The position numbers were made by a program, and so were the translations under genes. The notes under the pieces were generated by a model, which worked only from the letters and a program-made list of their open reading frames with translations, was not told where the DNA came from and did no database searches. Below are positions 25,028-32,573 of a stretch of DNA of 37,284 nucleotides, piece after piece. Origin of the DNA: Verrucomicrobiota bacterium. GTDB taxonomy: Bacteria; Verrucomicrobiota; Verrucomicrobiia; Limisphaerales; Pedosphaeraceae. The stretch's first letter is position 1, and every line of letters begins with the position of its first letter. Where the stretch lies: contig JAJPHR010000111.1 in the NCBI GenBank assembly GCA_021325145.1, positions 1-37,284 on the forward strand. The letters run 5' to 3'.

Positions 25028-25720
25028 TCAATATTTCGGAAGGTTGGTGATGCCCAGGGTGAAATCAGCTTTCACGTCACCGGTTTCCGAGACGGTGATT
25101 TCGCGGACCTGGCTCGGCAGGCGCTCGTGCCAGGCTTTCAACTTGTAGGTTCCGGGGGGGATGTTGGAAATGACATACGCCCCCTTGGCATCGGTGGCGC
25201 AGAAATATGGATTCTCCAAAACGAGCACGACGCAGTTCATGGCCGAATGGATGGAGCAAAAGACGTCCACGCGGCCGGGCTGGTCAAAGGTCACGGACTT
25301 GACGTCCGGGTTTTGGTAGAGGCCAAGATCGAACTGCTTGGGTTCGGAATAGGAAAAGACATTGTGGAAAATGGAGTCGTGGTTGGGCCATTCGACCGTG
25401 GTGCCCACCAGCACCGGGAGAACGTGCGGCGTGAACATGGCGTTTTTTTGGGAAATCTTGCGCGTGGTCACGACTTGCAACGGCTTGTCCGCCGGAGCGG
25501 GGTGGTTCGTGCCGACCGGTCCCGTGATATAAACAACAAAGTCACGCAGCTCGGCGTAGTCAATGCGCTCGGCGAATTTCAACGCGTGGCTGTCGTATTT
25601 GCCGCACTCGGCGTCCGAGCCCGGCTTGCCTTCGGCGTGCACCTTGCCGCTGATGGTGCCCGCCTGGGCGGACAGTATGGCCATTCCGCAAATGAGTAAT
25701 GAATTGATCCAGAGCTTCAT
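25028..25720 (-). CDS. Periplasmic cupredoxin with carboxypeptidase-regulatory-like domain
   Basis: A 230-residue exported protein with a signal peptide cleaved near 'SAQA|G' (20/21). The centre is a plastocyanin-like cupredoxin: His119 in 'WPNHDSIFHNVFS' and Cys155, His158 and Met161 in 'VFCSIHSAM' supply the four type 1 copper ligands in the standard order and spacing. The remainder (about 170-225) has 'TDAKGAYVISNIPPGTYKL', typical of carboxypeptidase-regulatory-like beta-sandwiches. Such proteins are often labelled 'methylamine utilization protein', but no methylamine dehydrogenase genes are near. The gene sits one base after the porin stop and nine bases before the kinase start, so all three are co-transcribed. 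It probably carries electrons or binds copper in the periplasm. Confidence 0.88.
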   Translation of the reverse strand: MKLWINSLLICGMAILSAQAGTISGKVHAEGKPGSDAECGKYDSHALKFAERIDYAELRDFVVYITGPVGTNHPAPADKPLQVVTTRKISQKNAMFTPHVLPVLVGTTVEWPNHDSIFHNVFSYSEPKQFDLGLYQNPDVKSVTFDQPGRVDVFCSIHSAMNCVVLVLENPYFCATDAKGAYVISNIPPGTYKLKAWHERLPSQVREITVSETGDVKADFTLGITNLPKY

Positions 25721-25721
25721 G

Positions 25722-27074
25722 CTAAAATTTGAAGGCGGCTTCGAGCCCGAAGAGATTTTCCTGACGCCGGGCTTCGCCGTTCAATTCGTGGCCGCGGTTA
25801 AAGCTGTATTCGCCCTTGACGAGGAGGTTGGGGCTGAAGCGATAGCCAAGCCCCAGGCTCAACCGCCAGTAATCGGTCGTCAGGTCATGTGCGAGATAAT
25901 TGAGCATGTTGCCATCGCCCACGATGGGGAAACCGCCGGGAGCGAAGATTTGGCTGAACCGAGCCGCGGCGTAAAGTTTCCGTGTGATATCCTTTACGCC
26001 TTCCAGGTAGTAATAATAGACATCGCGATGATTGTGGCCGGCGGAATCGTTGTCGCCATAGGTGATATATCCTCCCGCTGCGCGCATCACAATGCCGGGG
26101 AACCGGGCTTGGACGTCGCCTTCCACAAGGTTGGCGTGAAACACCGTGGTGGCGGGCGAACCAAGCGAACGGAACCACCCGTTTGCGAACCACAGCGCGG
26201 ACCATCCGTCGCCAATCACATCCAAATCGCCCGTCCGCATCCCGCTCACGCTCAAGTGAAGCCACTTGGCGGGGTCATAACCCACCCGGCCCACGACCGC
26301 TTTGTCGGCATTGAAATCCTGGGAAGTTGCCGAGCCGCCGTTTTGGACGGCGGCCACGTATTGCACGCGGCCCAGGCTGCCATAAAGCTCCACGCCCTCG
26401 TCCACGCCCCACAAATCCGTAAGGGAGTGCGAGATGAGCGGATTATCAATCGCGTAGCGGTATTGGTATTCTTCGCCAAAAGGAATGTTGAATCGTCCGA
26501 CGCGCAGGTTCAGCATCCGATCATCGCCCCACAATTGCGAAACGCTCTCGAAATCCAGGTAGAGTTCGCCGACGCGCAGGGTCAGGTCGGGCACTTCGCG
26601 CGCCGCCAAATCCAGTTCGCTGAAGAGATAAACGTTTTTCCAAATCGGCGCTTCGAGAAAAACCCTGGCTTCGTCGATGCGGAAATCAGCGTTCGGGTCC
26701 TGCCCTTTGCTCTGGGAATGGAAGAAGGCCACCCCCCCTTCGCCGGTGATGTCCACCCTGCCGAAATGCATCGGACGGGCGGGTTCCGAGGGCGGTTCGT
26801 CGGCTGGTTTCGTTTCCAGTTTCTGGACCTCCCGGTCGCGCTGTGCGTTGGCGTCCTCAATCGCCGACACCTTGTGCACCAGGGAATCGATTATGCTCTG
26901 CTGCTGGCGCACCTGCTGCTGCAACAATTCATTCTGCTTTTTCAGCAGGAGGAATTCCCCGGGCGTGACCGTGTTGGTTTCGGTGTTGATCTCGCCAGGA
27001 AGCCTGCTGGCGAAGATGAAAAAACCGGCGGCACAGCCCGCGAAGGCAGCCCGCACGTTCAGATTTTTCATCAT
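25722..27074 (-). CDS. Outer-membrane porin with N-terminal coiled coil (OprP/OprO-like)
   Basis: A 450-residue beta-barrel protein. A signal peptide occupies about the first 27 residues. Residues about 40-88 are a Gln/Leu-rich coiled coil ('LLLKKQNELLQQQVRQQQS'), then a Pro/Glu-rich linker. From about 102 onward amphipathic strands alternate with aromatic girdles. Segments such as 'FRIDEARVFLEAPIWKNVYL', 'RVGRFNIPFGEEYQYRY' and 'GVELYGSLGRVQYVAAVQNG' resemble phosphate-selective porins O and P. The chain ends in Phe, as expected for BAM-assembled barrels. The coiled coil could trimerise the porin or span the periplasm toward peptidoglycan. It is the first gene of the porin-cupredoxin-kinase operon, and its 273-base upstream gap should hold the promoter. 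The substrate is unknown. Confidence 0.85.
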   Translation of the reverse strand: MMKNLNVRAAFAGCAAGFFIFASRLPGEINTETNTVTPGEFLLLKKQNELLQQQVRQQQSIIDSLVHKVSAIEDANAQRDREVQKLETKPADEPPSEPARPMHFGRVDITGEGGVAFFHSQSKGQDPNADFRIDEARVFLEAPIWKNVYLFSELDLAAREVPDLTLRVGELYLDFESVSQLWGDDRMLNLRVGRFNIPFGEEYQYRYAIDNPLISHSLTDLWGVDEGVELYGSLGRVQYVAAVQNGGSATSQDFNADKAVVGRVGYDPAKWLHLSVSGMRTGDLDVIGDGWSALWFANGWFRSLGSPATTVFHANLVEGDVQARFPGIVMRAAGGYITYGDNDSAGHNHRDVYYYYLEGVKDITRKLYAAARFSQIFAPGGFPIVGDGNMLNYLAHDLTTDYWRLSLGLGYRFSPNLLVKGEYSFNRGHELNGEARRQENLFGLEAAFKF

Positions 27075-27347
27075 GCCTCATCGATTGAGCAACAAGCATG
27101 CCTGCCTGCCTTTTGCGGACGGCGGATTGACGCGGAAAAAATGGCTGCCAACGGATTCGGCGAAGTTCGTACGAAACTGTGTCCATCAATCGGTCAATTG
27201 CGGACGGAAGCGCTACAGAATTTGGCCGGGCTCAGCCGATATTTCAAGGGTTGCCCACAATTGAGACACTGCCCCGGTAATTCGGATTTTTATTCGAGCC
27301 GCCTCACTGCCAATAATCTTTGCATGTATTCCCGAAATTCGGCTGCG
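27075..27347 (-). promoter_or_regulatory. Upstream region of the porin-cupredoxin-kinase operon
   Basis: This 273-base gap between the FecR gene stop and the porin start contains no credible gene. It should carry the operon's promoter. I saw no convincing -35/-10 pair, sigma-54 box or riboswitch; an AT-richer patch lies near 27285-27330. Confidence 0.4.
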
Positions 27348-28154
27348 TCAGAAACGGCGCGAGGGGAGAGCGCGATGGAAATCGGACGGCGGCCCGGGAA
27401 TCAGCGGGGGGTTCGAACCAGGCGCGGCGGAAGATGTCGGGGCGGTGCCAAGCTTCACGGGACTGATGGGATATTCGCCCAGCGGAGCTTCAACAACCGT
27501 GCCTGTGGTCGCATCAAACTTATGGCCTGCGGTCACTACTTTTGCGGGCAGCAAGTCATCGCCAGCCATTTGCACAACCACCAAGGAACCCGAGTTGGCG
27601 CGAGCGCTGCCATTGGAACCGAGCACATAACGACTCGAACCCCGGACGCCGGCCACACCTTTGGCCAGCTTGATCTCGTATTTCGAATCTGCGGACATTC
27701 TCGTGACGCTGCCGGCAATCTGACCGGCCTCCAAGTCCAATTGCGTTTCCTCTGCCTGGGTCCCGCCGAACCGGCCATCCGGCAGCTTGTTGAGCGCCAG
27801 GACGCTTTCCTCGGCGAGCCGCACGACGTTGGCCAACGGTTCGGCTACATCGTCGCCATGCACTCCGTCGAGCGAAATCGAAATGGAAGTGGCCGCGACG
27901 GAATCGCCCAGGATCAACTCGACCAAAGAGCGTTCGGCCGTCTGGACCAGGCAACCGGGCTTCAATCGGTCTCCTTTCTTGAGGGTTCGCCATGTTCGAT
28001 GGTCATCCGAACAGCGGGCGTTCCCGGAAACGAGCACGACGGTGGCCATGCCCGGAGCGCCGGGGCCTGCATTCGCCTGGCCCACCCACCCGATCATCAA
28101 CCAGACTGCCGTGCTGGCAGTCAATCGTCGCACAAAACCACGAAATGTTCTCAT
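27348..28154 (-). CDS. Secreted FecR-domain protein
   Basis: A 268-residue protein from the ATG at 28154. The open frame continues to 28556, but the upstream part has no protein-like character and crosses the divergent promoter region. A signal peptide ends near 'QANAG' (about residue 29). The body matches FecR-type domains: 'WRTLKKGDRLKPGCLVQTAE' near the start, 'LDLEAGQIAGSV' and 'YEIKLAKGVAGVRGSSRYVL' in the middle. FecR proteins of enteric bacteria couple iron-citrate sensing to a sigma factor, but stand-alone exported FecR-domain proteins without sigma partners are common in Verrucomicrobia and their role is unknown. The last 40 residues are rich in Pro and Ser. No sigma factor or TonB receptor gene is adjacent. 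Confidence 0.85.
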   Translation of the reverse strand: MRTFRGFVRRLTASTAVWLMIGWVGQANAGPGAPGMATVVLVSGNARCSDDHRTWRTLKKGDRLKPGCLVQTAERSLVELILGDSVAATSISISLDGVHGDDVAEPLANVVRLAEESVLALNKLPDGRFGGTQAEETQLDLEAGQIAGSVTRMSADSKYEIKLAKGVAGVRGSSRYVLGSNGSARANSGSLVVVQMAGDDLLPAKVVTAGHKFDATTGTVVEAPLGEYPISPVKLGTAPTSSAAPGSNPPLIPGPPSDFHRALPSRRF

Positions 28155-28427
28155 AGCAATCCATCCAGCATGCGCTGACACGCGCCGAAACGCAACCCCG
28201 GACGTGTGGTCGAATGAAGTGTGGTTGGGGTATATGGCCCATGGCTTCCAAATTAAACCCTGCATACTATTTATTTGGTGGCGGATGCGGATACATCCAA
28301 CATCGAATGCGAATGGAACGGGGAGTTTTGAAGTTGTTCGTGCCCAAACGGGAAGGCTTTCAAGCCCCGGGAGACGAAGGTAGAAATAGTCCAAAGCAAA
28401 GGCCCACCGAAACAAACCAAAGAAACT
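28155..28427. promoter_or_regulatory. Divergent region between FecR-domain and DUF6496 genes
   Basis: This 273-base region should carry promoters in both directions. It is locally AT-rich around 28225-28285 ('tggggtatatgg', 'ctatttatttgg'), a plausible promoter zone. No clear box pairs or operators could be assigned. Confidence 0.4.
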
Positions 28428-28883
28428 ATGCCAGATAAAGAAGATCGAGAAACTGAAGCACGGGCGCGCGCGGATGCGCGCGCTGGCAAAGCGCCCACCA
28501 CGCAGGCGGGTGAGTTCGTTCGCGAGGAAATGCATCATATACGCGAGGGCCGCCACGGGGCGCGTTCAAGCAAGCAGGCGATTGCCATTGGTTTGTCGAA
28601 AGCGCGCCGGGCCGGGGTGAAGTTGCCGCCGCCGCAGCGTGGCCGCGCATCACAAAAAACGCGCCGCAACGCGCAACGCGCCTATGAACAGGGCCAGAAG
28701 CGAAGTCGGCCAAAACCATCAGCTAAAAGGTCGAAAGCCCGATTGAGCGTTCTGCAACGCGAAGGACGCGGAGCGGCGTCGCATCGGGCACTGTCGCGCC
28801 AAGCGCGTTCCTCAGCCCGGCGGCGTGGTCCGGCCAACCGGTCCGCGGCGGCTCGCAAAGCAGCGGCAACGCGCAAGCGGTAA
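28428..28883 (+). CDS. Basic DUF6496-type protein with histone-H1-like tail
   Basis: A 151-residue, strongly basic, probably cytoplasmic protein. The N-terminal half has the DUF6496 pattern: 'TQAGEFVREEMHHIREG', then 'GARSSKQAIAIGLSKARRAG' and 'LPPPQRG' (about residues 25-73). The second half (about 75-151) is almost wholly Arg, Ala, Ser, Lys and Gln with few hydrophobic residues and ends 'AAATRKR', like the disordered basic tails of bacterial H1-like proteins. It probably binds DNA or RNA, though no enzymatic motif is visible. It stands alone on the plus strand between minus-strand genes, and only 25 bases separate its stop from the convergent pyrophosphatase stop. Naming is by recollection of the family; the nucleic-acid role is inference. 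Confidence 0.75.
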   Translation: MPDKEDRETEARARADARAGKAPTTQAGEFVREEMHHIREGRHGARSSKQAIAIGLSKARRAGVKLPPPQRGRASQKTRRNAQRAYEQGQKRSRPKPSAKRSKARLSVLQREGRGAASHRALSRQARSSARRRGPANRSAAARKAAATRKR

Positions 28884-28908
28884 AACCGGCAGGCAAAGAA
28901 CTGGTACT

Positions 28909-29457
28909 TTATCTTGATGAAGAGGCGTGAGCTGGCTCGGCCTGTTCCTGAAACCGGCGGTGACTCTCCATAATCAGGGACCGCGCTTCCTTGACATCCC
29001 GCCAGCCAATGACGGTCGTGCGCTTGCCTTCGAGTTCCTTGTAAACGGAAAAGAAGTGTTCGATCTCACGAAGCAGGTGTGGCTCCAGATCCGCGAAATT
29101 GCGGAGCAACTTGCGTTGCGGATCATGGGCGCCCACGGCCAGCACCTTGGCATCCGAAACCCCTTGATCGATCAAGTCCAGCACACCAAGAACCCGTGCT
29201 TCAATGACGCAGCCGGAAAAACTGGGCTGGCTGGTAAGAACCAGAATATCCAGTGGATCACCATCAGTGCTCAGCGTGCTGGGAACAAATCCATACTCTC
29301 CCGGATAGTGGACCGAAGAATATAAAGGCCGATCCAGGCGAAAAACCCCCAGTTTCGGGTCGTATTCGTACTTGTTGACCTCGCCCAGCGGCACTTCAAC
29401 CACCGCATAGACCAAGTCGGGGGATCGTGATCCGATGGGCAGTGTCAAATAGTTCAT
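28909..29457 (-). CDS. ppa: Inorganic pyrophosphatase (family I)
   Basis: A 182-residue soluble enzyme hydrolysing pyrophosphate to two phosphates, which drives biosynthetic reactions to completion. The family I signature is intact: 'VVEVPLGEVNKYEYD' (19-33, with Glu21 and Lys29), 'YPGEYGFVPST' (51-61) and the metal-binding 'DGDPLDILVL' with Asp65, Asp67 and Asp70. Near the middle, 'VGAHDPQ' corresponds to the conserved 'AxxxDP' segment. The length is normal for prokaryotic members. The start at 29457 is the first Met and fits the family N terminus. It is apparently monocistronic, 128 bases from the response-regulator stop upstream and convergent with the DUF6496 gene. Confidence 0.95.
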   Translation of the reverse strand: MNYLTLPIGSRSPDLVYAVVEVPLGEVNKYEYDPKLGVFRLDRPLYSSVHYPGEYGFVPSTLSTDGDPLDILVLTSQPSFSGCVIEARVLGVLDLIDQGVSDAKVLAVGAHDPQRKLLRNFADLEPHLLREIEHFFSVYKELEGKRTTVIGWRDVKEARSLIMESHRRFQEQAEPAHASSSR

Positions 29458-29585
29458 GCGATGGAGCGCAGAGATCCAGCTCTGCGAGTTGATACCTCTT
29501 GATATTCACGCCCGGACAAAGCAAACGCCCGCACTCTGCTCACTGCGTTCGCCAAAGCACCAAACGCCGCACCCAGTTCGCTGCA

Positions 29586-30263
29586 TCATTCCAGCTTCAA
29601 CTCAGCGCTGCCTTTAATGACGCCCTTGGCCATTGCGTAACGAGTCAGCCCCGCCACGTCATGGATTCGCAACTTGTTCATGACCTGCTGCCGGTGCTTC
29701 TCGACCGTTTTGGCGCTGATCCCGAGTTCGCCCGCGATTTGTTTGTTGGTCTGCCCTTCAGCAATGAGTTGGAGCACTTCGGCTTCCCTGGGGGTGAGAT
29801 GGTCATTGCGGGCAGGCGTCGCGTTGCCGCGGTTGGAAGGCTCGTGGCCGGTCACCGACAATCGATTCGCGATGGCCGGGCTCAGTACGCGATGGCCGCG
29901 CTCGACCTCGCGAATGGCCTTCAATAAATCATCCGCCGCGGATTGCTTGATCAAATAACCGGTGGCGCCCACCTCGGAAAGACGCGCCACATATTCGTCA
30001 TCCCCATAGGAGGAAAGGATCAGAACTTTGCAGTTGGGTACCTGGCGGGTGATCTGGCGCGCGGCTTCAAGTCCATTGAGCGCCGGCATTACGATGTCCA
30101 TCAAGACGACGTTGGGCAGGAGCCGTTTGGCCATTTCGACGGCTTGACGGCCTGTTTCGGCTTCGCCGACCACTTCCAGGTCGCTCTCGGTCGTCAACAA
30201 GGCACGTAACCCCTGCCGCACCACCATGTGATCATCCGCAATTAGAATAGTGATTTTTTTCAC
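29586..30263 (-). CDS. NarL/FixJ-type response regulator with LuxR helix-turn-helix
   Basis: A 225-residue two-component transcription regulator. It starts at a GTG (30263-30261); no in-frame ATG suits better. The receiver has Asp10/Asp11, phospho-acceptor Asp56 in 'VVLMDIVMP', Ser84/Ser85 and Lys106. The LuxR-type DNA-binding domain follows at about 155-215 ('LTPREAEVLQLIAEGQTNKQ', then 'ELGISAKTVEKHRQQVMNKL'). No histidine kinase gene adjoins it; the nearest is the hybrid kinase more than 4 kb away, facing the same way but in another operon, so partnership is unproven. It is divergent from the WbpP-like epimerase gene across a 395-base gap. Confidence 0.93.
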   Translation of the reverse strand: MKKITILIADDHMVVRQGLRALLTTESDLEVVGEAETGRQAVEMAKRLLPNVVLMDIVMPALNGLEAARQITRQVPNCKVLILSSYGDDEYVARLSEVGATGYLIKQSAADDLLKAIREVERGHRVLSPAIANRLSVTGHEPSNRGNATPARNDHLTPREAEVLQLIAEGQTNKQIAGELGISAKTVEKHRQQVMNKLRIHDVAGLTRYAMAKGVIKGSAELKLE

Positions 30264-30658
30264 ATTTGGAACCGATTTTGGTACTCACGCTAACTCATGA
30301 CTGCCGGGCTACAAGTAGGGTGAAACCCCACGCATGCCCGAAATCAGAATCCGGCAATTATGCGCCTGCCCAATGATTGGTTCGCGCCTTGCTCGCACTG
30401 CAAACAGCCTCCGCGCGCCCCGTTACACGCTGAAAATCATATTGTTGCGCCCAGCGCTTTGCCCTAGAGTTTTGCCATGCCACGGTTACGCGTGTTGAAA
30501 GCGCGAAACGAGTGGACAACGGATGCGCAGCTCAGCAAGCCACGGCACTTGGATGTCCTTGGGGAAATGTGACAGCCAGCGAACCGGGAACGGCTGCTGG
30601 GGTGGTCCAATCCTCGAATCGATGCCCGCCTTGAAATTATGAACCGACTCCTTGCGTC
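30264..30658. other. 395-base divergent intergenic region
   Basis: This gap between the response-regulator and epimerase starts contains no convincing gene; a 31-codon plus-strand frame at 30478 and a minus-strand frame over 30464-30769 look like chance. A small inverted repeat ctac-aa-gtag followed by 'gggtgaaacccc' lies at about 30309-30328 and may be a regulator site upstream of the response regulator. Both genes' promoters must be here, but no clear boxes were identified. Confidence 0.4.
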
Positions 30659-31690
30659 ATGACCGCCTACGAACAGACTCGGGAAAAGCTGTCCGCTGCT
30701 CCTAAAACCTGGCTGATAACCGGCGTCGCGGGGTTCATTGGGTCGCATTTGATGGAGGCGCTCTTGCAACTGAACCAGCGTGTTGTCGGCCTTGATAATT
30801 TAATCACCGGCCACCGGCGCAATCTCGAAGAGGTCCGCCGGAACGTGTCTCCCAAGCAATGGGCAGGATTTACTTTTCTGGAAGGGGACATTCTTGATCA
30901 GCCGCTTTGCCGGCGGGCATGCGCTCACGTTGATTACGTGCTCCACCAGGCCGCGCTTAGTTCAGTGCCGCGCTCGATTGAAAACCCAATTCGGACCAAC
31001 GAAATCAACATAACGGGTTGCTTGAACATGCTGTTGGCCGCGCTCGACCAAAAAGTAAAGCGGTTCGTTTATGCATCCAGCAGCTCAGTTTATGGCAACG
31101 CTTCCAGCCCGGGCAACGCCGAGGCCAACACCGGCCAGCCGCTCTCACCCTATGCGCTCACGAAGCTGGTGAACGAGCTTTATGCCGGTATCTTCGCTCG
31201 CAATTACGGCTTGGGAACGATGGGGTTGCGTTATTTTAATGTCTTCGGGCCGCGCCAGGATCCATCAGGGCCTTATGCCGCGGTGATCCCCACGTGGGTG
31301 AACGCCTTGCTCAGCAAAAAGCCCGTTCATATCAATGGCGACGGATCGACCAGCCGGGACTTTTGTTACGTCGCCAACATAGTCCAGGCGAACCTTCTCG
31401 CGGCAACGTCGGAGAACCCCGACGCGGTCAATCGCGTATTCAACGTGGCCAATGGGGGCCGGACCAGTTTAAACAACCTGTATGGGATGCTGCAGGGCCG
31501 GCTCGCGTCTGCTCACCCGCATGTCCGCGACTGTCGTCCCGTTCACCTGCCGTTCCGGGCGGGTGACATCCTCCATTCCCAGGCAGACATTTCGCTGGCG
31601 CAACAGCTTCTCGGCTATCTCCCAACGCATACCGTCGAACAAGGGTTGGAACCAACGCTCGAATGGTATCGATCACTCACTGTCGCCTGA
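30659..31690 (+). CDS. wbpP: UDP-GlcNAc C4-epimerase (WbpP/TviC-like)
   Basis: A 343-residue short-chain dehydrogenase-fold epimerase. The NAD-binding motif is 'TWLITGVAGFIGSHLMEALL' in residues 17-36 (Gly22, Gly25, Gly28). Catalysis uses the Ser triplet in 'SSSSVYG' (140-146) and Tyr165-x3-Lys169 ('PYALTK'). Segments 'HQAALSSVPRSIENP', 'LRYFNVFGPRQDPSGPYAAV' and 'INGDGSTSRDFCYV' closely resemble Pseudomonas WbpP as I remember it. WbpP prefers N-acetylated UDP-hexoses and interconverts UDP-GlcNAc/UDP-GalNAc and their uronic acids. It opens a three-gene plus-strand cluster with a YdcF-like gene and a WbpA-like dehydrogenase, so the likely product is a precursor for a surface polysaccharide. 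Confidence 0.88.
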   Translation: MTAYEQTREKLSAAPKTWLITGVAGFIGSHLMEALLQLNQRVVGLDNLITGHRRNLEEVRRNVSPKQWAGFTFLEGDILDQPLCRRACAHVDYVLHQAALSSVPRSIENPIRTNEINITGCLNMLLAALDQKVKRFVYASSSSVYGNASSPGNAEANTGQPLSPYALTKLVNELYAGIFARNYGLGTMGLRYFNVFGPRQDPSGPYAAVIPTWVNALLSKKPVHINGDGSTSRDFCYVANIVQANLLAATSENPDAVNRVFNVANGGRTSLNNLYGMLQGRLASAHPHVRDCRPVHLPFRAGDILHSQADISLAQQLLGYLPTHTVEQGLEPTLEWYRSLTVA

Positions 31691-31710
31691 GTTCTCCATT
31701 CTCCACCTGC

Positions 31711-32382
31711 ATGCAGCCAGCGACGACCAAAACGACCGCAACCGTTGGAGCCAAGCCGCGGCGAAGGAAACTGCGGATCGCTTTAAAGCTTGGCGCAGCG
31801 CTGGTCATGGCAGCTTTGGCCGCGCTGATATTGGCCAAACCGATCCTGTGCCTTGACTCCAGCCCGCTGCGGCCGGCTGAAGTGATTATCGTACTGGGCG
31901 GGAGCGCGTTCGACCGCGCGCCACGCGCCGCCGAACTGTTCAAGGCCGGCTTGGCGCGAAAAATCATCGTGACAGGTGACGGCGACTGCGACGAGAACCG
32001 GCTGGCCCTGGTTGCGCATGGCGTGCCGAACGCGGCCATCGAGGTGGAGTGCCGATCCACCACCACCAGGGAGAACGCTCAGTTCACCCGGCCTTTGTTG
32101 GAAAGCGCAGGCATAAAAGAGGCCATCATCGTGACCTCCTGGTACCATTCACGTCGGGCATTAAATACGTTTCGAGCGTTCGCGCCCCAGGTTAATTTCG
32201 TGTCCGCGCCCGCCTATCATACGGACAAATTCAGGCTGGGTTACGCGTTACTACAGATCTACAAGGAGTATGTAAAGGTGGGCTGGTATTGGCTCCGCTG
32301 GGGCGTGCCGCCATGGGAAGCGAAGCAACTCCCTCCGCTTGCAAGTGGCGCAGCATCATCGCTTTGGATTGCTTGCGCGTAG
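31711..32382 (+). CDS. YdcF/ElyC-like DUF218 membrane protein
   Basis: A 223-residue protein if started at the ATG at 31711, which gives a basic leader and then a single membrane helix at about 25-43. An earlier Met at 31663 would overlap the epimerase gene by 28 bases. The DUF218 domain follows (about 55-205): 'AEVIIVLGGSAFDRAPRAAE', 'ARKIIVTGDGD', 'TTTRENAQF' and 'AIIVTSWYHSRRALNTFR'. DUF218 proteins such as SanA, YdcF and ElyC sit at the inner membrane; ElyC affects peptidoglycan and lipid-carrier metabolism, but the reaction is not settled. Placement between two UDP-sugar enzymes points to a role in envelope glycan assembly. A 191-base gap follows with nothing recognisable in it. Confidence 0.8.
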   Translation: MQPATTKTTATVGAKPRRRKLRIALKLGAALVMAALAALILAKPILCLDSSPLRPAEVIIVLGGSAFDRAPRAAELFKAGLARKIIVTGDGDCDENRLALVAHGVPNAAIEVECRSTTTRENAQFTRPLLESAGIKEAIIVTSWYHSRRALNTFRAFAPQVNFVSAPAYHTDKFRLGYALLQIYKEYVKVGWYWLRWGVPPWEAKQLPPLASGAASSLWIACA

Positions 32383-32573
32383 AGCCGTGTCGATCACTTG
32401 AGGGCGGTCGTTCCCGGCGCGAAATCTGCTAGCTAACCTCTGATGGACAAGTATTGGCGCAATGGAAGGCGTTCAAGCCCGCGAGGCGCGCACCGGCGCA
32501 GGTCGTGCCGTCCCGGTCAACCACCTTTTGGAGCCAAGCCCTTTTTGATTCCACGCCCTGACGGCACCTGCTC

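Noticed and set aside
22616..25699. A 1027-codon open frame on the plus strand opposite the kinase and cupredoxin genes
   Set aside because: It is antisense to two genes with complete, well-ordered domains and catalytic residues. The translation shows no domain or membrane pattern. Long antisense frames are expected in GC-rich genes with strong third-position bias.
25028..25720. Methylamine utilisation gene
   Set aside because: This label is often attached to such cupredoxins, but no methylamine dehydrogenase or mau accessory genes are in the window.
27348..28154. Iron-responsive FecR anti-sigma regulator
   Set aside because: There is no adjacent FecI-type sigma factor or TonB-dependent receptor, and the protein has a signal peptide rather than the anti-sigma membrane topology.
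25563..28178. An 871-codon open frame on the plus strand opposite the porin and FecR genes
   Set aside because: It runs antisense through two recognisable exported proteins and the gap between them, and its translation has no coherent features.
28155..28556. Upstream extension of the FecR-domain protein
   Set aside because: It would place the signal peptide internally, and it covers the divergent promoter region and the start of the DUF6496 gene.
30464..30769. 101-codon minus-strand frame in the gap before the epimerase
   Set aside because: It overlaps the start of the epimerase gene, and its composition is that of a chance frame.
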